Positions 48,401 to 57,596 of a stretch of 64,000 nucleotides of DNA are shown here, piece by piece. Within the stretch, counting starts at the first letter, position 1; each line of letters starts with the position of its first letter. Position numbers and translations under genes: made by a program. Source of the DNA: Oceanospirillum sanctuarii (lineage in GTDB: Bacteria; Pseudomonadota; Gammaproteobacteria; Pseudomonadales; Halomonadaceae); NCBI RefSeq assembly GCF_002150805.1, contig NZ_MTBA01000012.1, positions 1 through 64,000 of the forward strand, in the 5' to 3' direction. The notes beneath the pieces are model-generated. The model did not search any database. It saw only the letters and a list, made by a program, of their open reading frames with translations, and was not told the DNA's origin.

Positions 48401-48605
48401 TGCTACAATTACCGATTAACTTTAAGCGCGTCCAACGGAGTGGTTCCATCCAACATTTTTGTCTGTCTTTGCGATGTTCTGAGCGGGCTTAAGTGAGCTT
48501 CCTAGGTCAAACGCTACTGTCGGCAGAACCGGCCAAAAGCTGGGGCATGCTGAATCAACCAACAGCTAAACGTCGTTAGCTGTTACAGGAGGTCGGGCCG
48601 TTTTT
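48401..48605 (+). promoter_or_regulatory. metK promoter and structured 5' leader (unassigned RNA element)
   Basis: Extended -10 TGCTACAAT (48401-48409) is followed by about 260 nt before the ATG. TTTAAGC (48421-48427) can pair with GCTTAA (48487-48492), enclosing a second hairpin. AACAGCTAA pairs perfectly with TTAGCTGTT (48560-48584), and GGGCCG followed by TTTTT (48595-48605) looks like the end of an attenuator. It does not match the SAM-I, SAM-II or SAH aptamer patterns I know. A regulatory leader is inferred from structure and position only. Confidence 0.4.
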
Positions 48606-48682
48606 CCCTTGAATCAATATTCAAACAAAACTGCCTTGGCTAATTCCTTATTTTCAACTCCTTTGAGGGTAATAAGAGAATC

Positions 48683-49873
48683 ATGAGCGAATACTCTTTA
48701 TTTACGTCTGAATCTGTATCTGAAGGCCATCCGGATAAAATCGCTGACCAGATTTCTGATGCCGTGTTAGATGCAATTCTGGCGGAAGATAAATACGCCC
48801 GTGTTGCCTGTGAAACCATGGTGAAAACTGGTGTTGCCATTGTTTCTGGTGAAATTTCTACATCCGCTTGGATCGACCTGGAAGATCTGGTTCGTGGCGT
48901 TATTAACGACATTGGCTATACCTCTTCTGATGTAGGCTTTGATGGCAGCACTTGCGGCATCATCAACCTGATTGGTAAGCAGTCTGTGGATATTGCACAG
49001 GGTGTGGATCGTCAGAAACCTGAAGATCAGGGTGCTGGCGACCAGGGTCTGATGTTCGGCTATGCGTCTAACGAAACTGACGTTCTGATGCCGGCTCCTG
49101 TGACCTTTGCTCACCGTCTGGTAGAGCGTCAGGCTGAAGCCCGTAAAAACGGCCAGCTGCCTTGGCTGCGTCCGGATGCAAAATCTCAGGTAACCTGCCG
49201 TTATGAAAACGGTAAAGTGTCTGCGATCGATGCGATTGTTCTGTCGACTCAGCACAATCCGGAAGTCTCTCAGAAAGACCTGCGTGAAGCGGTTATGGAG
49301 CTGATCATCAAGCAGGAGATCCCTGCTGAGCTGCTGACCAAAGACACTCAGTTCCACATCAACCCAACCGGTAACTTCGTAATCGGTGGCCCTGTGGGCG
49401 ACTGCGGCCTGACTGGTCGTAAGATCATCGTAGACACTTACGGTGGTATGGCACGTCACGGTGGTGGTGCTTTCTCCGGTAAAGATCCATCCAAGGTTGA
49501 CCGTTCTGCAGCTTACGCTGGCCGTTATGTAGCGAAGAATATCGTTGCTGCGGGTCTGGCTGACCGTTGTGAGATCCAGGTGTCCTACGCGATTGGTGTT
49601 GCGGAGCCGACTTCGGTATCCATCAACACCTTCGGCACGGGCAAAGTATCTGACGACACCATTATTAAGCTGGTTCGTGAGCACTTTGATCTGCGTCCTT
49701 TCGCAATCACCCGTATGCTGGATCTGCTGCACCCTATGTATCGTCTGACTGCGGCCTATGGCCACTTCGGTCGTAACCCATTTGAGATGACTGTGGGTGA
49801 TGACACCTTTACAGCCTTCCCTTGGGAGAAGACTGACAAAGCTGACGATCTGCGTGCCGCTGCCGGCCTGTAA
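48683..49873 (+). CDS. metK: S-adenosylmethionine synthetase
   Basis: Makes SAM from methionine and ATP. Motifs: [20 protein letters not shown] at the N-terminus, the hexapeptide GAGDQG ([10 protein letters not shown]), and the P-loop-like [19 protein letters not shown]. 396 aa, within the usual bacterial range. First gene of the plus-strand SAM-cycle set (metK, ahcY, metF). Confidence 0.98.
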   Translation: MSEYSLFTSESVSEGHPDKIADQISDAVLDAILAEDKYARVACETMVKTGVAIVSGEISTSAWIDLEDLVRGVINDIGYTSSDVGFDGSTCGIINLIGKQSVDIAQGVDRQKPEDQGAGDQGLMFGYASNETDVLMPAPVTFAHRLVERQAEARKNGQLPWLRPDAKSQVTCRYENGKVSAIDAIVLSTQHNPEVSQKDLREAVMELIIKQEIPAELLTKDTQFHINPTGNFVIGGPVGDCGLTGRKIIVDTYGGMARHGGGAFSGKDPSKVDRSAAYAGRYVAKNIVAAGLADRCEIQVSYAIGVAEPTSVSINTFGTGKVSDDTIIKLVREHFDLRPFAITRMLDLLHPMYRLTAAYGHFGRNPFEMTVGDDTFTAFPWEKTDKADDLRAAAGL

Positions 49874-50103
49874 GATCTTACTGAAGCCAAAGGGTAAAAC
49901 CTCTGGCAGCGGAAAAGACCTAAGGCTCTGAACGAAAGATCCTTTCGTACAAGCCTTCGCCCAACCGTCCAATCGGATTGGGCCGTCAAAGCAGGAGCTT
50001 GCTCCTGCTTTGCTGCATCTGAATTTTGGTCTGTTGGCTGACTGTTTTCTGAACAGATGCCGGCAGATGGTCGCAACCGGCAGTTCCGGCTGCGACACAC
50101 ACA
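49874..50103. other. metK-ahcY spacer with hairpins
   Basis: 230 bp before the riboswitch. Several hairpins: ACGAAAG/CTTTCGT near 49940, a perfect 22-base palindrome half-pair (AAAGCAGGAGC / GCTCCTGCTTT, 49988-50011) and GTCGCA-CCGG / CCGG-TGCGAC (50081-50106) immediately before the SAH aptamer. The middle one may end metK transcription, although no T run follows. Confidence 0.5.
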
Positions 50104-50182
50104 CAAGACTGAGGGGCGCTGCAACGGAGCCTTCTCCGCTACGCTCAGTCTCGTGCCAACTTAAACTTGCAAGGGCGCCCAT
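50104..50182 (+). promoter_or_regulatory. SAH riboswitch controlling ahcY
   Basis: Matches the S-adenosylhomocysteine aptamer: P1 GACTGAG/CTCAGTC (50107-50113 with 50144-50150), the conserved GGGCGCTGCAAC strand, P2 CGGAG/CTCCG (50125-50129 with 50134-50138), and the pseudoknot strand GCAAGGGCGCCC whose GCGCCC (50175-50180) pairs with GGGCGC (50114-50119). It ends 20 nt before the ahcY ATG, beside GGAG. In known cases SAH binding turns expression on, so SAH would induce its own removal. Confidence 0.93.
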
Positions 50183-50202
50183 TCACCCGAATGGAGAAAC
50201 CT

Positions 50203-51597
50203 ATGAGCTTCAATGACTACAAAGTCGCTGATATCACTCTTGCTGACTATGGCCGTAACGAGATCCGCATCGCAGAATCTGAAATGCCTGCGCTGATGGC
50301 GATCCGTGAAAAGTACCGTGCAGAGCAACCTCTGGCGGGCGCTAAAATCATCGGCTGTATTCACATGACCATTCAGACTGCGGTTCTGATCGAAACACTG
50401 GTCGCGCTGGGTGCTGAAGTTCGCTGGTCTTCGTGCAACATCTTCTCCACACAGGATCACGCTGCTGCGGCTATCGCTGCCGGTGAGATTCCTGTATTTG
50501 CCTGGAAAGGTGAGACCGAAGACGAGTACGTTTGGTGTCTGGAACAAACCATCAATAAAGATGGCAGCCCTTGGGATGCAAACATCCTGCTGGATGATGG
50601 TGGTGACCTGACCGCTCTGATCCACGAAAAATACCCGGCAATGCTGGACAGCATCCACGGTGTTTCTGAAGAAACCACCACTGGTGTTCACCGTCTGATC
50701 GAAATGATGAACAAAGGCACTCTGAAGGTTCCTGCGATCAACGTAAACGATGCAGTAACCAAGTCGAAAAACGACAACAAGTATGGCTGCCGTCATTCTC
50801 TGAACGACGCGATCAAGCGTGGTACCGACCACCTGCTGTCCGGTAAGAAAGCACTGGTTATCGGCTACGGTGACGTAGGTAAAGGTTCTGCTGCATCTCT
50901 GCGTCAGGAAGGCATGATCGTATCGGTCACCGAAGTGGATCCTATCTGTGCAATGCAGGCCTGCATGGACGGTTTCGAAGTGGTTTCTCCGTTTATCAAC
51001 GGCCAGTTCGACGGTACTGATGCGTCTATCAACGCACCTCTGCTGCAGAAAACCGACCTGATTGTTACCACTACCGGTAACTACAACGTATGTAATGCCA
51101 ACATGCTGAAAGCCCTGAAAAAAGGTGCTGTGGTATGTAACATCGGTCACTTCGACAACGAGATCGATACTGCGTACATGCGTCAGAACTGGGCATGGGA
51201 AGAAGTTAAGCCGCAGGTACACAAAGTATTCCGCGACGCTAAGCCGGGCACTGATGTGAACCTGGATAGCAGCGACTACCTGATTCTGCTGTCTGAAGGC
51301 CGCCTGGTGAACCTGGGTAACGCTACCGGTCACCCATCCCGTATCATGGATGGCTCTTTTGCTAACCAGGTACTGGCTCAGATCCACCTGTATCAGGCTG
51401 GCTTCGCTAACCTGCCAGCAGAAGAGAAAGCGGCGAACATAACCGTTGAAGTTCTGCCTAAGCAGCTGGATGAAGAAGTAGCACGCTACATGGTTGAAGG
51501 CTTCTCTGGTGTGATCACTCAGTTGTCTAAAGAACAGGCTGACTACATCGGCGTACCGGTTGAAGGCCCGTTCAAGCCGGAAAGCTACAAGTACTAA
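50203..51597 (+). CDS. ahcY: Adenosylhomocysteinase (SAH hydrolase)
   Basis: NAD-dependent hydrolysis of SAH to adenosine and homocysteine, completing the activated-methyl cycle. Motifs: [30 protein letters not shown], the NAD site [22 protein letters not shown] and the C-terminal KPESYKY. The start at 50203 has GGAG 7 nt upstream; the longer frame would begin inside the riboswitch. 464 aa, with the insert typical of many proteobacterial enzymes. Confidence 0.98.
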   Translation: MSFNDYKVADITLADYGRNEIRIAESEMPALMAIREKYRAEQPLAGAKIIGCIHMTIQTAVLIETLVALGAEVRWSSCNIFSTQDHAAAAIAAGEIPVFAWKGETEDEYVWCLEQTINKDGSPWDANILLDDGGDLTALIHEKYPAMLDSIHGVSEETTTGVHRLIEMMNKGTLKVPAINVNDAVTKSKNDNKYGCRHSLNDAIKRGTDHLLSGKKALVIGYGDVGKGSAASLRQEGMIVSVTEVDPICAMQACMDGFEVVSPFINGQFDGTDASINAPLLQKTDLIVTTTGNYNVCNANMLKALKKGAVVCNIGHFDNEIDTAYMRQNWAWEEVKPQVHKVFRDAKPGTDVNLDSSDYLILLSEGRLVNLGNATGHPSRIMDGSFANQVLAQIHLYQAGFANLPAEEKAANITVEVLPKQLDEEVARYMVEGFSGVITQLSKEQADYIGVPVEGPFKPESYKY

Positions 51598-51663
51598 TAT
51601 TCTGCCTCAGACAATCCGGCCGCGCTCTGCATAGCCGGATTGCATAGCCAGCATAAAGTACCC

Positions 51664-51703
51664 AAGCCCCGTTTTATCCCTGTGGATAAAACGGGGCTTT
51701 TTT
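51664..51703 (+). terminator. Intrinsic terminator of ahcY
   Basis: A 16-bp perfect stem, AAGCCCCGTTTTATCC with its complement, CTGT loop, and a T run leading into ATGCCCG. Confidence 0.95.
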
Positions 51704-51895
51704 ATGCCCGAAGACCGGAAGAAACTCTCTGCGGCTCTTCGATTAAGACATTGCTTAAGTAATTAGTTTTTAACAGTTTTTCATTTCTATGAGTTTTACT
51801 CATAAAGACAAAAAAAACTTTCACTGGCGTGCCCGCAGCAAACTCTGTAAAAAGTAATAAGAAATTAAGCAAACAAACTTTTTTGGAATATAGCC

Positions 51896-52729
51896 ATGAG
51901 CCAGCCAATCGATATCAGTTTTGAGTTCTTCCCCCCTAAAACCCCACAAGGCCAGGAAAAGCTGCGTGTTGTTCGGGACGAGCTGGCGGCTATGAATCCT
52001 AACTTCTTCTCCGTAACGTATGGTGCCGGTGGTTCCACTCAGGAACGCACCATCAATACCGTGCAGGAGATGCGCGAAGCCGGTATCAATACCGCACCGC
52101 ACCTGTCCTGTGTTGGCAGCAGCACCGACAGCCTGCGTGATCTACTGAACTTCTACATCGAGAAAGGCATCGACCGTATTGTTGCCCTGCGTGGCGACCT
52201 ACCTTCCGGTATGGGTTCTCCGGGCGAGCTGCGCTATGCCAATGAGCTGGTTGAGTTTATCCGTAAGGAAACCGGTGACCACTTCCACCTGGAAGTTGCA
52301 GCGTATCCTGAGACCCACCCCCAGGCGGCAAGCTTTGAAGCGGACCTGCTGAACTTTAAAAAGAAGGTGGATGCCGGTGCGAACAGTGCCATCACTCAGT
52401 ACTTCTTTAATGCCGACAGCTATTTCTATTATGTAGAGCGCTGCCAGAAGCTGGGTATCGAGATTCCGATTATTCCGGGCATTATGCCAATCACCAATTA
52501 CAGCAACCTGGCTCGTTTCAGCGACGCCTGTGGTGCCGAGATTCCACGCTGGGTGCGTAAGCAGCTGGAAGCTTATGGCGATGACAGCGCCAGCATCCGT
52601 CAGTTTGGTGAAGAAGTGATTACTCGTCTGTGCGAACAGCTGATCGCTGGTGGCGCACCTAGCCTGCACTTCTACACCATGAATCAGACTGAGCCTAACC
52701 GCGCGATCTGTAAGAATCTGGGCCTGTAA
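51896..52729 (+). CDS. metF: 5,10-methylenetetrahydrofolate reductase
   Basis: FAD enzyme that makes 5-methyl-THF, the methyl donor for methionine synthesis. Motifs: SFEFFPPKTPQG, FFSVTYGAGGST, RIVALRGDLP, ITQYFFNADSYFYYVERC, PGIMPITNYSNLARFS and the C-terminal GAPSLHFYTMNQ. 277 aa. The leader is AT-rich with TATGAG/CTCATA (51788-51804); no MetJ box is seen. Confidence 0.97.
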   Translation: MSQPIDISFEFFPPKTPQGQEKLRVVRDELAAMNPNFFSVTYGAGGSTQERTINTVQEMREAGINTAPHLSCVGSSTDSLRDLLNFYIEKGIDRIVALRGDLPSGMGSPGELRYANELVEFIRKETGDHFHLEVAAYPETHPQAASFEADLLNFKKKVDAGANSAITQYFFNADSYFYYVERCQKLGIEIPIIPGIMPITNYSNLARFSDACGAEIPRWVRKQLEAYGDDSASIRQFGEEVITRLCEQLIAGGAPSLHFYTMNQTEPNRAICKNLGL

Positions 52730-52787
52730 TCAGGCGTAGAGAAACCTCTTTCTCTTACTATTTTCTTGTTGTTTTCTGACAACTTTG

Positions 52788-52828
52788 ACCGGGTATACAG
52801 AACAATTTTCTGTCTGCCCGGTTTTTTT
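52788..52828 (+). terminator. Intrinsic terminator of metF
   Basis: ACCGGG-ACAGAA / TTCTGT-CCCGGT stem with two mismatches and a CAATT loop, then seven T and ATGCC. Confidence 0.88.
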
Positions 52829-53027
52829 ATGCCTACCAAAAGCAATAACGGAACAATCTCTCAAAAATATATTTAATTTGCTCAATTACTTTTCATCGCT
52901 ATTATTTCATCTACAATACCTGTTAAGAAACGTATCCGATATGTAACAAGCTACGTATAAGATTGCTGAAAAGGCTGATGGCCTCCCCCACAGGGTCAGC
53001 AGTCCCGCAGTGAAAGAGGTACCCGCT

Positions 53028-53474
53028 ATGAAAAAATTATTGAGCATCTGCCTTTTGGTATTCAGTGGTCAGCTGATGGCTGCAGACCTGACTCCCCTTC
53101 CGGAAACCGCTCAGGACAATGGCTGGGATATCCGTCTGGTAGGCGTGCACTATCATCAGGCCACTGATCAGACCGAATTTTACTATCGTGTACGGGTCGA
53201 CCAGGGCGCAGCAACCTTAACCAGCTGGCACCTCAAGCTTAAAGAACGCTTTGCGGGTCTGGTGATGCTGAACAGCCGTAATCAGCAGCTGCACTGGCAC
53301 AAAGATCTGAAACCGGGCACAGTTGAGATGATCAGCTTTAAAGTAAAAGGTGAGAGAACCACACGGGTATCGAACTACACCGTTCAGTCTGGTGAGCTCT
53401 TTGCGGAAGGCAGGATTGACGCCCCAAGTCTTGCACCTTTGGCATCAACCCCGATGACAGCAGCGTATCCTTAA
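53028..53474 (+). CDS. Secreted protein of unknown function
   Basis: 148 aa with a clear signal peptide (MKKLLSICLLVFSGQLMAA, cut before DLTPLP). The mature part is about 125 residues and beta-rich (WDIRLVGVHYH, EFYYRVRVDQG, MISFKVKGERTTRVSNYTVQ), expected in the periplasm. I recognise no family. The ATG at 53028 has AGAGGT 8 nt upstream; an in-frame GTG six codons earlier is less likely. It converges on plsC with a 4-bp overlap of stop ends and no terminator between them. Confidence 0.75.
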   Translation: MKKLLSICLLVFSGQLMAADLTPLPETAQDNGWDIRLVGVHYHQATDQTEFYYRVRVDQGAATLTSWHLKLKERFAGLVMLNSRNQQLHWHKDLKPGTVEMISFKVKGERTTRVSNYTVQSGELFAEGRIDAPSLAPLASTPMTAAYP

Positions 53475-54295
53475 GATGCTTTGCTTTCGTTTGAACTTTC
53501 TTCCTGCGATTTGATTTCTTCAGAAGATGTTTGGGAAGCTGAAGCCTGAACATCTTCCGCTTTTTTTTCCGGTGCCGGCAGCTCTGAGAGTCGGTCAACC
53601 TGACTTTCTAGCCATGCTGTAACCTCTGCGTGAACCTCATTCACATGACGGCCTTCGGTCTGAATTAGCGGGCCAAACACGACCTTAATCGTGCCGGATT
53701 TTTTCTGCAGCGGGCTTGAAGTCCAGTGCTCACCACCGTTATGCGCCACCGGCAAAACAGGAACACCAGAGTTGGTCGCCAACATAGCACCACCCTTTTT
53801 ATGGTTGCCACGGGTTCCGGGCTCAGTTCGGGTGCCTTCCGGGAAAACCAGAACCGACATGCCCTCTTCCAGCCGGGCTTTACCCTGCTTCAGAACCTGC
53901 TTCATTGCTGCTGCTGGCTTGCCACGATCAACGGCGATAGGGTTCAAAGCTTTCAATCCCCAGCCAAAGAAAGGAATCTTCAGTAGTTCACGCTTGAGCA
54001 CGGTACTCATCGGTTGAGCAACTAACTGCAGGTAGATGGTTTCCCATTCAGACTGGTGATTACTCAGGATCACCATTTGCTGATTCTTGGGCAGGTTTTC
54101 CAGCCCTTCCACCTCAGTACGTATACCGCAGGTAATGCGCAACCAAACCAGAACAAACCAGTTAAAACGGGTAATCAGCCAGGCTCTGATGGTAAAAGGT
54201 AAAAAGAAGCTCAGAGGGGCGGTGATACAGCTGGTGAAAATCAGTGCGAACATATAGCCCACATAGAAAACGATGGCTCTAAGGGCCGTAATCAT
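53471..54295 (-). CDS. plsC: 1-acyl-sn-glycerol-3-phosphate acyltransferase
   Basis: Acylates lysophosphatidic acid to phosphatidic acid at the inner membrane. Two N-terminal hydrophobic segments; acyltransferase motif I is NHQSEWET (HX4E; I recall Pseudomonas relatives with Glu here too instead of the canonical HX4D), with FPEGTR (motif III) and VPVLPVAHN (motif IV). A C-terminal acidic/Ser-rich tail (about residues 240-274) is not part of the domain. Its ATG overlaps the stop of the RmlD-like gene. Confidence 0.93.
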   Translation of the reverse strand: MITALRAIVFYVGYMFALIFTSCITAPLSFFLPFTIRAWLITRFNWFVLVWLRITCGIRTEVEGLENLPKNQQMVILSNHQSEWETIYLQLVAQPMSTVLKRELLKIPFFGWGLKALNPIAVDRGKPAAAMKQVLKQGKARLEEGMSVLVFPEGTRTEPGTRGNHKKGGAMLATNSGVPVLPVAHNGGEHWTSSPLQKKSGTIKVVFGPLIQTEGRHVNEVHAEVTAWLESQVDRLSELPAPEKKAEDVQASASQTSSEEIKSQEESSNESKAS

Positions 54296-55224
54296 ACTGA
54301 AGGTTCCTCTTTCTCATCCGCAGCCTGCTGGTCGGCATCTTTCTGGTCAGCGATCTGTTCTATCGCCTCAACCAGTGCCGGACGCCAGCTACGCTGTTTA
54401 ATTCCGTAGTGATCCATAATTTTCTGGCAGCTCATCTCGCGATGCAGCGCCTGTTTGCCTGCCAGCCCCATAGCTGTGGCAGACACACCACGCACCATTT
54501 CAGCACCGGTCAATAAACCACGCTCCTGCGCCAGCTCAATCACCTGCTCTGCAAAATGAGCACGACTGATCGGCTCCACACCAGCGTAGTGATAAGTTCC
54601 CCAGCACTCAGCGCCAGCATCAAGTTGCTGGATCATGGCAACAATGACGCGACTGGCATCGGAGATAGCGGTAGGAGACAAGGTAATATCAGCAGCTTCC
54701 TGCATATCCTGCGGTTTATCCGCTTCTGACAGGATTCGGTGAACCCAGTCATCAGCGCTTTCTGTACTCGCCTCAAACAGGGTACCAAGGCGAAGGATGA
54801 TATGGCGCTTCAGAAGTTGACGAACCGCTTCTTCTCCCTGCCATTTGGTCTCACCAAAGGTATTCAGGGGATGAACGGTATCTTTCTCATGGAAGATACC
54901 GTTACGCACTTCGCCAATCACTTCATCAGAAGAAACCTGAATCAGAGCGGCGCCCAGATCCAGACAAATATGCGCCAGATGATCCGGCAGAATTGCATTC
55001 AGCTGCCAGGCTCGATCCGGGGATTGCTCAACAAGAGTCAGGTCATCAAACTGCAGAGTATTAACGACAAAATCGGGTGCTGCTTCAGTCAGCTGACGCT
55101 GGAGTTCAACAGCATCATTAGCATCACCTTCGAAGACACTGCAACGCAGTCCCCGAATCCCCTGAGCATAACTGAGAAAGCCCTTGGCCAGACCAGATGC
55201 TTGCTCCGTCAAAAAGATATGCAT
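54292..55224 (-). CDS. RmlD-like NAD(P)-fold protein, probably catalytically inactive
   Basis: Extended-SDR protein like dTDP-4-dehydrorhamnose reductase (RmlD): IQVSSDEVIGE, LNTFGETKWQGE, IILRLGTLF, SPTAISDASRVI. Two key features are lost: the N-terminal GxxGxxG nucleotide loop (here LTEQASGLAKG) and the catalytic Tyr of YxxxK (Phe123 before Lys127). So it may bind a ligand or partner rather than reduce a sugar. Eukaryotic MAT2B, a regulatory subunit of SAM synthetase, is a similar RmlD relative; this is only a comparison. It is coupled to plsC by a 4-bp overlap. Confidence 0.8.
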   Translation of the reverse strand: MHIFLTEQASGLAKGFLSYAQGIRGLRCSVFEGDANDAVELQRQLTEAAPDFVVNTLQFDDLTLVEQSPDRAWQLNAILPDHLAHICLDLGAALIQVSSDEVIGEVRNGIFHEKDTVHPLNTFGETKWQGEEAVRQLLKRHIILRLGTLFEASTESADDWVHRILSEADKPQDMQEAADITLSPTAISDASRVIVAMIQQLDAGAECWGTYHYAGVEPISRAHFAEQVIELAQERGLLTGAEMVRGVSATAMGLAGKQALHREMSCQKIMDHYGIKQRSWRPALVEAIEQIADQKDADQQAADEKEEPSV

Positions 55225-55315
55225 GTATCCCCCGCTCCCACGAACCTGTGCTTGCGGCTTCTGGAGAGATCCATAGGCCGCTGATTATTCAGATGTAACG
55301 TTATCGTCGTTAGGC

Positions 55316-55963
55316 TTAGAACGGGATATCGTCATCGAAGTCATCAAAGCCTTGTGCCGGTGCACTGGCCGGAGAACCGAAGTTACCGCCCTGAGGCTGC
55401 TGAGGCGCTTGTTGAGGAGCGGCCTGGCTGTAATCCGGTTGCTGATATGGGTTAGCCGCTTGCTGAGGTGCCTGCTGCTGGAAATTATTCTGCTGTGGCT
55501 GAGCCATAGGTTGTGCCGCAGGATTGTTGCCATAACCACCTTGGTTGCCACCCATACCGCCCTGAGCACCGCCCATGTTAGCGCCACCGTTGTAACCACC
55601 GCTGTTGTCACCGCCACGACCGTCCAGCATCTGCATCTGACCGCTGAAGCCATCGATCACGATCTCAGTGGTGTATTTGTCATTACCGTTCTGGTCCTGC
55701 CACTTACGCGTCTGCAGTTTACCTTCCACGTACAGCTTGGAACCCTTCTTCACATACTGACTGACCACATCAGCCAGCTTGCCGAAGAACACAACACGGT
55801 GCCATTCAGTCTTTTCCTGACGCTGGCCGCTGTTTTTATCCATCCAGCTCTCACTGGTTGCCAGCGTTACATTGGCTACAGCACCGCCATTTGGCAGGTA
55901 ACGTACTTCAGGGTCCTGGCCGACATTACCAACCAGAATGACCTTGTTAATACCACGGGACAT
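55316..55963 (-). CDS. ssb: Single-stranded DNA-binding protein
   Basis: OB-fold SSB (about residues 1-112: [53 protein letters not shown]), a Gly/Gln-rich linker of about 90 residues, and the acidic tip DDDIPF that recruits repair partners. 215 aa, a long linker variant. GGAG precedes the ATG at 7 nt. It lies 31 bp after the MFS gene, probably co-transcribed. Confidence 0.97.
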   Translation of the reverse strand: MSRGINKVILVGNVGQDPEVRYLPNGGAVANVTLATSESWMDKNSGQRQEKTEWHRVVFFGKLADVVSQYVKKGSKLYVEGKLQTRKWQDQNGNDKYTTEIVIDGFSGQMQMLDGRGGDNSGGYNGGANMGGAQGGMGGNQGGYGNNPAAQPMAQPQQNNFQQQAPQQAANPYQQPDYSQAAPQQAPQQPQGGNFGSPASAPAQGFDDFDDDIPF

Positions 55964-55994
55964 AATTTACTCCAGAAATCTGTCTTCAATTTTA

Positions 55995-57359
55995 TCAGGC
56001 GATGGCTGCTGCCAGCGCCTGATCATCAAAGTGTGCTTTATCAATTTTCATATAGGCTGCTTTTTCATCAGCGATGACAACAACCTCTTCAACGCCCGGC
56101 AGTGCCAAAAGGCGTTCTACAAAACCTTCTTTATCCTGTATCCAATGCTCTGGCAAAGAGACCGCTTTACCGGTCAAATGCTTAGGTGGAGCCATCGGCA
56201 AAACTACCGCAGCCCAAAGTAGCGCCAGCAAACCACAGGCCATCAGCACCGCATCAATTCCCCACTCTCCGTAGAGCCAGCCACCGGCTGCACCACCAAC
56301 GAAAGCTCCAAGAAACTGGCTACTGGAATAAACCCCCATAGCAGCCCCTTTCTGTCCAGCCGGAGAGATCTTACTCACCAGCGATGGCAGACTCGCTTCA
56401 AGCAGGTTGAAAGCCATAAAGTAGAGGAATAACAGAACAAAAAGCGCATTACGGCTTTCCGCCGTAAGGCCACCCATCAGCAACTGAGAAGCCGCGACAA
56501 GGGTGATCGCAAAGATGAAAATCGGCTTCATCTTGCGTTTTTTCTCCGCAACGATGATGAAAGGCACCATCGCAAGGAAAGAGAGAATCATAATCGGCAG
56601 ATAAACCATCCAGTGGCTGGCAGTGGCAAGACCCAGCTCTACCATGCGCAGCGGCACCACAACAAAGGTTGCCGTCATCACCAGATGCAGAATGAAGATA
56701 CCAAAATCCAGTCGCAACAGCTCAGGGTGACGGATGATCTTCTTAAGCTGACCTTTCTGTACACCGGTATCACGGTGCTGATCATAACGCTGAGGGGTTG
56801 GCACCCATTTCCAGATTACACCAAGTCCCATGCTGGCAAGGAAGGCAGTAAACCAGAACAGACCTTCAAGACCAAAAGGCTGAGAAATCAGTGGTCCCAG
56901 AACCAGCGCAACAGAGAACGAAATACCGATACTCATACCAACCACAGCCATCGCGCGCATGCGCATCTGCTCACGGGTCAGATCGGATAGCAGCGCCATA
57001 AGACTACTGGCAATGGCGCCACTGCCCTGCAGGCAGCGACCAATAATTACGCCATAGATGGTCTCAGACATCGCGGCAACAACACTACCGGCGATAAAGA
57101 GCAAGAGACCAAAAACGATCACTGTTTTGCGGCCAATTTTATCGGACAGGAAACCAAACGGAATTTGTAGCAGAGCCTGCGTCAGGCCATAACCACCAAT
57201 CGCCATACCGATCAGTGCAGGGGTCGCCCCTTCAAGGTCAGAACTGTAGATCGACAGTACCGGCAGAACCATAAAAAGTCCCAGCATTCGCAGCACATAT
57301 AAGCCCGCCAGTCCGGTAACCGCACGGCGTTCACCGGTTGTCATCGACTCAATACTCAT
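55995..57359 (-). CDS. MFS transporter with a C-terminal cytoplasmic domain
   Basis: Twelve-helix major facilitator (motif A-like GFLSDKIGRKTVIV between helices 2 and 3; R at GRCLQGSGAI in helix 4), plus about 60 C-terminal residues (GFVERLLALPGVEEVVVIADEKAAYMKID) that look like a ferredoxin-type regulatory fold. I recall an MFS gene beside ssb and uvrA in Pseudomonas too. Substrate unknown. It is divergent from uvrA, with a palindrome CTCCTGATCAGGGGAG (57441-57456) in the spacer that could be its operator. Confidence 0.88.
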   Translation of the reverse strand: MSIESMTTGERRAVTGLAGLYVLRMLGLFMVLPVLSIYSSDLEGATPALIGMAIGGYGLTQALLQIPFGFLSDKIGRKTVIVFGLLLFIAGSVVAAMSETIYGVIIGRCLQGSGAIASSLMALLSDLTREQMRMRAMAVVGMSIGISFSVALVLGPLISQPFGLEGLFWFTAFLASMGLGVIWKWVPTPQRYDQHRDTGVQKGQLKKIIRHPELLRLDFGIFILHLVMTATFVVVPLRMVELGLATASHWMVYLPIMILSFLAMVPFIIVAEKKRKMKPIFIFAITLVAASQLLMGGLTAESRNALFVLLFLYFMAFNLLEASLPSLVSKISPAGQKGAAMGVYSSSQFLGAFVGGAAGGWLYGEWGIDAVLMACGLLALLWAAVVLPMAPPKHLTGKAVSLPEHWIQDKEGFVERLLALPGVEEVVVIADEKAAYMKIDKAHFDDQALAAAIA

Positions 57360-57495
57360 CCGGCTTGTTTACCCCATAGAAATCGAGAAAATTCACAGCA
57401 CTTCCATTAGTGCTGTTTTCGAATAGCCGGACATTTTACTCCTGATCAGGGGAGTATTACCACCTCGATAAATTCAGAGGCAGGCTGCCGAACCC

Positions 57496-57525
57496 CTGTT
57501 CTAACATCCAGTGTCTCTCTATAAT
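57496..57525 (+). promoter_or_regulatory. Candidate LexA box and -10 of uvrA
   Basis: CTG-N10-CAG (57496-57511), matching the SOS pattern CTGT-N8-ACAG with one mismatch in the right half. It is followed 8 bp later by TATAAT (57520-57525), so LexA bound here would cover the polymerase site. The -35 is weak. Confidence 0.6.
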
Positions 57526-57596
57526 GCTTAGCCCTGAAACATTGGTGCTCTTCCATTTCATCAATGCCACCTTTTCTCAGATTCAGCGGAAGGTCC

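Larger units (their letters stand above)
48048..48682. other. Divergent control region between tkt and metK
   Basis: 635 bp, no supportable gene. The tkt side holds a palindrome (48140-48157). The metK side holds an extended -10 (TGCTACAAT, 48401-48409) and then a GC-richer structured leader to about 48605. Confidence 0.55.

Noticed and set aside
48421-48605. metK leader as 6S RNA, SRP RNA or a known SAM riboswitch
   Set aside because: None of the conserved cores of these RNAs can be found; kept only as an unassigned structured leader.
53471-54295. HX4E instead of HX4D in PlsC as a loss of activity
   Set aside because: I recall Pseudomonas PlsC-family members with the same NHQSxWE form, and the other motifs are intact.
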